64,000 nt of DNA from Isoetes taiwanensis. Its lineage: Eukaryota > Streptophyta > Lycopodiopsida > Isoetales > Isoetaceae. Both the position numbers and the translations under genes were made by a program. The stretch is from contig JAJEKV010000059.1 of NCBI GenBank assembly GCA_021234155.1, positions 2,872,182 to 2,936,181 on the forward strand. Reading direction: 5' to 3'. The notes beneath the pieces were generated by a model. That model was given only the letters and a program-made list of their open reading frames with translations, did no database searches and was not told the DNA's origin. This document shows positions 58,971 through 64,000 of the stretch, piece by piece (within the stretch, counting starts at the first letter, position 1; every line of letters starts with the position of its first letter).

Positions 58971-59154
58971 TTATTATGGCGCGGTACGAATTTTTTATAG
59001 TAGTTATTACATTCAATTTACACTCCCTTTCCAAAATTTCTGTCTCTCTTTCGAACTGCTGGTGCGATTTCGAACTTCATACTGGTGTGCTTACAATCAC
59101 CGCTATAACAATCAGTGCGCTTTACAATCATAAAAGTGCGCTTACGATCTGGTG

Positions 59155-59600
59155 CTTTTCGAACAATCTGGGCGCTTTTTATACTGGTGCGCTTTCGAGC
59201 TTCTCGGCGCTTTCGAGGTAAAGCTTTTCGGCTAAAGCATTTCGGCTAAAGCTTTTCTAGTTTTTTGGCTTCTGGCTTTCGAGTTTTCTGGCTTCTGGCT
59301 TTCGATTTTTCTGGCTTTTTCTCTGTGGCTTTTCGGCTTCTACAATCTTCTGCTTTTTCTCTGTGGCTTTTCGGCTTCTACAATCTTCTGCTTTTGGTTT
59401 TTCTGCTCAAAGGTTTCTCGGCTTCAGGGTTTTTGGTTTCTACAAAGCTTTCGGCTCAAAGGTTTCTCGGCTTCTTCTCGGCTTCTATTGGCTCAAATCA
59501 TCTGCTATTGGCTTCTTCTCAGCTCAAATCAACTTTTGTTTTCAATTTTTGGTTTCGGCTCAAAGGCAGAGGCTCAAATCTCGGTTACAGAAAACAAAGA
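59155..59600. repeat. Cryptically simple TTTCGGCTTCT-type repeats with a 38-bp tandem
   Basis: Variants of ggcttttcggcttct fill the stretch. One 38-bp unit (ctttttctctgtggcttttc plus 18 bases) is duplicated exactly at 59315-59352 and 59353-59390. The ORFs here (59265-59606 and 59363-59629) merely translate the repeat. Confidence 0.8.
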
Positions 59601-60160
59601 TGTTAGTATTTCATGTTCTTTACTTATAGTCTGTTATCTTATTCTTGTTTTTATTCTAGTATTTGAAAGTTCTGTTCTATCTGCTTTATCTGTTCTTTAT
59701 CTGTTATATGAGCTTCAGGGTTAATCAAGGGGAGTGCTTACTGGCTTAGACTTTTAGATGCATCAATCCTATACTGCCCTAGCACCTTCATATATAGATC
59801 TATTATTTATAAACACCCTCTATTGCTTATAAACATGTTCTATTGCTTATATGATCGTGCTCTATGATCTTGCTCTATCTATTGCTTATAAACATGTTCT
59901 ATTGCTTGTATGATCTTGCACTATGATCTTGCTCTATGATCTTGCTCTATCTGCTCTAAATAATGAACCAAAACAATGAACTAAATAATGAACTAAACAA
60001 GGAGTATTATTATTATATATCTGCGCTATCTGTTCTTATTCTATCTGCTCTATCTGCTCTATGAGTTCTTATTCTGCTCTATCTGCTCTTAGATTTGCTC
60101 TATCTATTCCCCTGGCTTCGTATTCTATTTTTCTGTTTTTTTTTTCTATAGAATGATATG
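59601..60160. repeat. CTCTATCTG-type simple repeat region
   Basis: Irregular repeats of tctatctgctc, gctctatgatcttg and cttataaacatgttctattg fill about 59820-60110. No gene is seen. Confidence 0.7.
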
Positions 60161-60170
60161 TTAGAATGGG

Positions 60171-60350
60171 CGAAATCGCGCTTGGCGCATTTCTAGTTTG
60201 GCTTCTAATTTCCCACTAGGTTAATCAAATCGCGCCAGGCGCGTTTCTAGTTTGGCCTTTCTATTTCATACGGCTTTATACAAATCGCGCCAGGCGCGTG
60301 TGAAGTAGATCTGTGAAAAAAACAATATAGCAAACGCGCCTGGTGCGTTT
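60171..60350. repeat. Array of CG-rich palindromes, two with Helitron-like CTAG ends
   Basis: Four stems of the type CGCGCCAGGCGCG lie at 60178-60188, 60231-60243, 60286-60298 and 60335-60347. The first two are followed within a few bases by TTTCTAGT (CTAG at 60193 and 60247), exactly like a Helitron 3' terminus plus the host T. They are 54 bp apart and followed by similar sequence, so a terminus was duplicated. Related palindromes recur at 54744, about 60823, about 60889, 62547 and 63798. Confidence 0.7.
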
Positions 60351-60407
60351 TGGATTTTGTATATTTAGAATCGTTTTCTGGGGAGAGGAATATCATTTGC
60401 TAATTAG

Positions 60408-60785
60408 TTAATTTCGGCCGCTTCTATTTCAAATGTACTTCCCCTGGACGACCATCAACGCTGGACCCTGTACAAGATACTACTTAATTGTGTTGTTCAA
60501 AACATTCACACAGAGTTGGACAAGCCATATGACAGTCTGTATCAGGGGCCATGGGAATGCTACCATCGCATCACTGGACATATGCGGCTCCTCATGCTCT
60601 TAGTAAGGCTCATGCCAACAAATAAATACGAGGATTTGATTAGGAGTATCAAGGATCGACGGGACACTATGATTTGGAGACTTGACATTCGCAGGGAATG
60701 GGAGGATCCTGTCATATCAGAGTGGTACATGTGGGACTTTACTCGGTATTGGGCTGATGAAGTGGGCCTATGTGACATTTTATAG
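60408..60785 (+). pseudogene. Open reading frame fragment, unidentified
   Basis: An ORF without a clear start (first ATG 60516) reads LPLDDHQRWTLYKILLNCVV, then WECYHRITGHMRLLMLLV, DLIRSIKDRRDTMIWRLD and WYMWDFTRYWADEVGLCDI. Its ordinary composition, uninterrupted by stops for about 120 codons, suggests former coding sequence, perhaps an exon of a transposon gene. I do not recognise the family. Confidence 0.35.
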
Positions 60786-60977
60786 AGATATGTACAGCCA
60801 GCTATGTTAGTTTAGAAAGAACTCGCGCCTCGCGCATTTTCACAGAAGGAAAAATGTACATATATTTCTTTTGAATATAAATACAAACTCGCGCCTGGCG
60901 CAATTTTGCAGCTTAAACTTTTATGTCACGCTTATTTTATTATGTTTTTTTATATGCAATGTCGAAAACATTGAATC

Positions 60978-61079
60978 CTTTGATGGCCTCTAGTCAGTAT
61001 GACCAACCCCAAGAAACTACACATTCTCATTAATGTGTAGTTTCATGGGGTTGATATGACTGGCTAAAGAACATCAAAG
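60978..61079. other. Long hairpin resembling a plant miRNA precursor
   Basis: Arms of 48 nt (60978-61025 and 61032-61079) pair with about eight mismatches around a 6-nt loop. The innermost 12 bases (AACTACACATT side) pair perfectly. The AT content, size and mismatch spread are like a short MIRNA foldback, but a tiny MITE would look the same. No known mature miRNA sequence was recognised. Confidence 0.55.
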
Positions 61080-61108
61080 AATTCGAAATTCGCAACATCA
61101 CGCAAATG

Positions 61109-61465
61109 TTATGATATATTCATTTTTTTTTTACTATCCTCATTATACATATCTTTTGATAATTTAAGATCTATAAAATTATAGCTTCTTTGTATCAGAA
61201 GGTCTGTACATACCTTTTTTAGACGTTCTTTTGGCCACGCCACAAATGTGCCCACGCTCTCCCCGATTGTGTCGCCACCAGGATGTCTTCTTGGAAGAGC
61301 TTCATCCTCATAGTTGCAATTTATAATGCTAACTTTACAGAAACTGTTTCCAAGAGGGACACCATGGCACTTAGATTCAGGGTCCAGGTCTTCGATTTTA
61401 CATAATCCAAGTCGACGCTTCAAGTTTGCTGTTAATAGATAGCATTCTTCTCCGACGCTGATAAT
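61109..61465 (-). pseudogene. DUF8039-like transposon protein fragment
   Basis: The minus-strand frame is open upstream to about 61465 (VGEECYLLTANLKRRLG). It continues with CHGVPLGNSFCKVSII, DEALPRRHPGGDTIGE and SVGTFVAWPKERLKKV. The VPLG...V.V... then GxxVGxFVAWPKxxV pattern is what I know as DUF8039, a domain frequent in plant CACTA-type transposon proteins. Only this domain is present, with an intron-like stop on each side. A weaker relative (VPTIVAWPRDKIQPEE) occurs at about 58140 in the second DUF7869 gene region. Its role is unknown. Confidence 0.6.
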
Positions 61466-61559
61466 TGAAAATATTAAAAGAATGATTTCACATGAACAGT
61501 CTTCAAGAATATATTATGTTTCAAGAACAGTCTTCAAATCCTACTGATAGCACTCATCA

Positions 61560-61690
61560 TAGTTCGGCCGACATGATAGCGTGTCGATCAGTCGAGGAGG
61601 CGATCGCTAAGTCGAGGCGGTCGATCAGTTGAGGAGGCGACTTGATCAGGCGAGGAGGCGATCGACTGGAAGAAGTCGGCGAGTTGATGC
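61560..61690. repeat. Short tandem of gtcgaggaggcgatcg units
   Basis: About five imperfect copies of a 20-28 bp unit containing cgaggaggcga and gatcag/gatcga. No coding sense. Confidence 0.75.
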
Positions 61691-61951
61691 GGTTTCTTGA
61701 AAAATTCGGTGGCAAATGAATAATTCAGCGTGCCACATAGGCGTTTCTTGAAAATAATAAAAATAAATATTCGTGGATGTGCTTTAATACGAAAATTAAG
61801 TTTTTAATTTGAAATGAGCGGGATAAGCGGTTAATATAGGCGGGATAAATTGTAATTTAAAATCGGATAGCAATCTAACGGTTCAGATAATGCACCCATA
61901 CGTATAAATTTGAATCGCTCCCATAACATTGCATTCGAACATTGCAGCGAT

Positions 61952-62068
61952 ATGGCGTCCGGAGGATCTGGCGCAATGAGAGGTAGAGCCGGAGGGAGAG
62001 GCTCAGGGAGAGCTGGGCGACGGCCCAACACTCAGGAAGTTCCTGAACAGGTCGACAAAGACACTTGA
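61952..62068 (+). CDS. Possible first exon, Arg/Gly-rich (MASGGSGAMRGRAGG...)
   Basis: The ATG at 61952 follows a tataaattt-type sequence (about 61904). It encodes 38 residues rich in Gly and Arg, then PNTQEVPEQVDKDT and stop. The style is that of the first exon of the Harbinger Myb-like gene at 13924, so it may start a transposon gene. Downstream, after a ctttcag acceptor (62588-62594), GSSKNVKRKSKPGHGHGTSA followed by KKPRTEE looks like a nuclear localisation exon. The link between the two is a guess. Confidence 0.3.
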   Translation: MASGGSGAMRGRAGGRGSGRAGRRPNTQEVPEQVDKDT

Positions 62069-64000
62069 AGGTGTATTTACTATTTCTTCTCGATTTCTAC
62101 AGTGTCTGTGTTATTTTTAAGTTTTGTCTACTGTCTGTGTCATTTTTTATCATTTTTCTACTGTCTCTGTGTATTTTCTACCTTTTATAATCAATCTGTG
62201 TCATTTCTACTGCTTTTACTACCTTGTTTTGTGTGTTTTTTGTTATAATCTTCTCCTGTACTCTGTGTTTTTTGTTTTCTATTCTACAGTTCGTATAATG
62301 TAGACCGTTTAATTATAGTTTCTTGCACTTGTTTGTTTATAGTTTTGTTCTCAGATTCTCCAGTTCTTTGAGAAGTCTTTTGTAGCCTAGTATGTCTCTT
62401 ATAATATAGAGCGCCTCAGGGCCTCTCTTAAAAATGCGCCGGTAGCGATTTATAATGTAGAGCGCCACCGATATGATTGTTTTGGTCGCTCTCGATACTT
62501 TTCTTGTGTACCATTTATGTTTTCCGTAGTAAGGCGTCTATCAAAACGCGCTCGGCGCGATTTCATTACTCACCACATGATTGTAACTTTCAGGATCTTC
62601 TAAAAATGTTAAAAGAAAATCAAAGCCTGGGCATGGTCACGGGACATCGGCAACGAAAAAACCAAGAACGGAGGAAGATGTATCGATTGCTGATTTGGCA
62701 CACGCTAGACCATGGACGATACGATCGAATAATAAAGGCTCGTAGAGCCTCCATGTCCGTAAGAAGATCTACCAGAGGGCTCGAATGGTATGTGGAGATC
62801 TTCAAGACTAGCTTAAAAGACGATCTTATTTTCATGTCTAGAGTTAAGGAAACAGATCAAATGAAGAAACAAGGTATTTCGATCACATGCTAAGAACGGG
62901 ACGATTCATACCGCTGCATTACTTGAAGCGGTCGAAAAAAAAAAAGTATTGAAGAAGTTAAATTATCGCAGCTGCAGTTCCTTTAAAGAGACAAGCCCTA
63001 AGAACGGATGAGGTCGCAGATAACCTCTTCAATTTGGCTGGTCAAGTGGTGAACCATTGACACCAAAAAAAATATGTGAAGGTATCTCAGCTGTGAGAAG
63101 AGCAATCAAGATAAGGTCGTCACCTAGTGTGTACCTACAAGCTTTAAAAGAGAAGGAAGATGCAAGTTCTAGAGGTAGGGAAACAACAGACGCCTACCCA
63201 TTACTGATTTGACTAGTGATGACGATAAGGCGAGACAGCTTAGAGGCCATGAGCAAACTCAAGAAGTGTGCGGACAAGTATCCACCGGCCTTAACTTCAC
63301 GATCCAAAGAAATGTCGACAGCTTTTTTCAGTCCACGAAGGCTATGTTTGTCAGCAGAAGATACGACAAGCAGCACGCAATGGAAATAGTCAACAGCATG
63401 ATTGAAAACCTAGGGCAGGTGCCAATGTCGGCAGATGTGGTGCCTTTTGATATGAAGACGTAAGAAGGTGTTGATCCGAATAAACTTGAAGATTTCATTG
63501 GCAACCTGGATATTCACTTCATGATAAAAAATGACCAAAGATTCAAAGTTGGAGGCGCGCAGAAGGTTTTGATCAGTCAAGCACAAAAACTGGAAATCGT
63601 TATTCTATAGACTATACTCACCGTAAATTGCCGGTTCCTCTGGCTCAACAACGGCCAGCCAGAATTAGTCAAATTACAAGCATCGAATGACATGGGAAAG
63701 ACATTTTCGCACAAAAGGTATTTCATTTTTCCCACATAGCTAGTCTGGAACTTCCAAACCGCCGCCGCACGTTTGCCAGATGTCATATAGTTTAAATCGC
63801 GCGCCAGCGCTTTGGCCAATCACGGATTTACAAAAACGCCACCGACGCTGATTTCTTTCGCCAGCGTTTCTTGTAAATCCTGCGGATTGATCTAAAACGC
63901 CGGGCGATTTTTTATTGTTATTGTTTTGACTACCGTCTATATTTATTTATCTAACGCCCATATTTTGCAAGTCGATGTGGAGCAGCTTGCGATGCACGCC
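62069..64000 (+). other. Exon-like ORFs of an unidentified, probably decayed gene
   Basis: Plus-strand open pieces occur at about 62595-62747 (NLS-like), 62750-62893 (VRRSTRGLEWYVEIFKTSLK) and 63209-63463 (LNFTIQRNVDSFFQSTKAMF, HAMEIVNSMIENLGQVPM). These continue past a stop as GVDPNKLEDFIGNLDIHFMI. They share no family I know and are separated by stops. 62070-62290 is a T-rich repeat of tctactgtctgtgtcattt. CG-rich palindromes lie at 62547 and 63798. Confidence 0.35.

Noticed and set aside
59265-59724. Phe/Ser/Leu-rich plus-strand ORFs that look like membrane proteins
   Set aside because: They translate cryptically simple TTTCGGCTTCT repeats; overlapping frames look alike, so the hydrophobicity is an artefact.

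Overview
The window looks like nuclear DNA of a land plant or close streptophyte relative. The evidence is spliceosomal introns, a chromodomain Ty3/gypsy element, an L1-type LINE whose ORF1 carries a DUF4283-like domain, a PIF/Harbinger element with a separate Myb-like gene, a Helitron with a CTAG end, and DUF7869- and DUF8039-like proteins. A bryophyte-type genome would fit, but the species cannot be named from what is here. I see no RNA gene, CRISPR array, bacterial operon or intact housekeeping gene. Almost everything recognisable is a mobile element, or a gene relic broken by one.

Layout. 1-4.2 kb: a faint multi-exon relic, a foldback MITE and short duplications. 4.19-10.12 kb: a complete Ty3/gypsy element on the minus strand (two 502-bp LTRs, TSD ACTGC) with a frameshifted polyprotein. 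10.1-13.6 kb: a PPPMQVTP-repeat ORF, a (GA)n tract and repeat fragments. 13.64-20.56 kb: a complete PIF/Harbinger element (TSD TAA) with a DDE transposase, a two-exon Myb-like gene and, antisense in that gene's intron, what looks like a captured DUF2921 gene fragment. 21.8-28.2 kb: a DUF7869-type gene split by a 4,866-bp minus-strand Helitron; removing the Helitron rejoins the reading frame. 28.2-31 kb: a decayed protein kinase and a retroelement mosaic (a gypsy-like protease running in frame into a copia RNase H). 32-34.2 kb: an unusual MITE of nested palindromes and a second strong foldback. 35-40 kb: a plus-strand RING-like gene facing a minus-strand multi-exon gene, with a tRNA-derived SINE and another insertion in an intron of the latter. 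40.1-46.3 kb: a decayed LINE (minus) with a duplicated 5' region. 47.25-52.92 kb: an L1-type LINE (plus) with a 16-bp TSD. 53.3-58.5 kb: a second DUF7869-type gene (minus), split by a 2,265-bp element with 12-bp TIRs and a 4-bp TSD that I cannot place in a known superfamily. 58.5-64 kb: simple and cryptic repeats, a cluster of CG-rich palindromes (two ending like Helitron termini), a miRNA-like hairpin, a DUF8039-like fragment and unidentified exon-like ORFs.

The genes do not form a pathway. The window is best read as layers of insertions. Three of them (Helitron, 2,265-bp element, L1 LINE) have exact junctions, and two lie inside members of the same DUF7869-type family, whose own conserved acidic residues suggest that it may also be a transposase.
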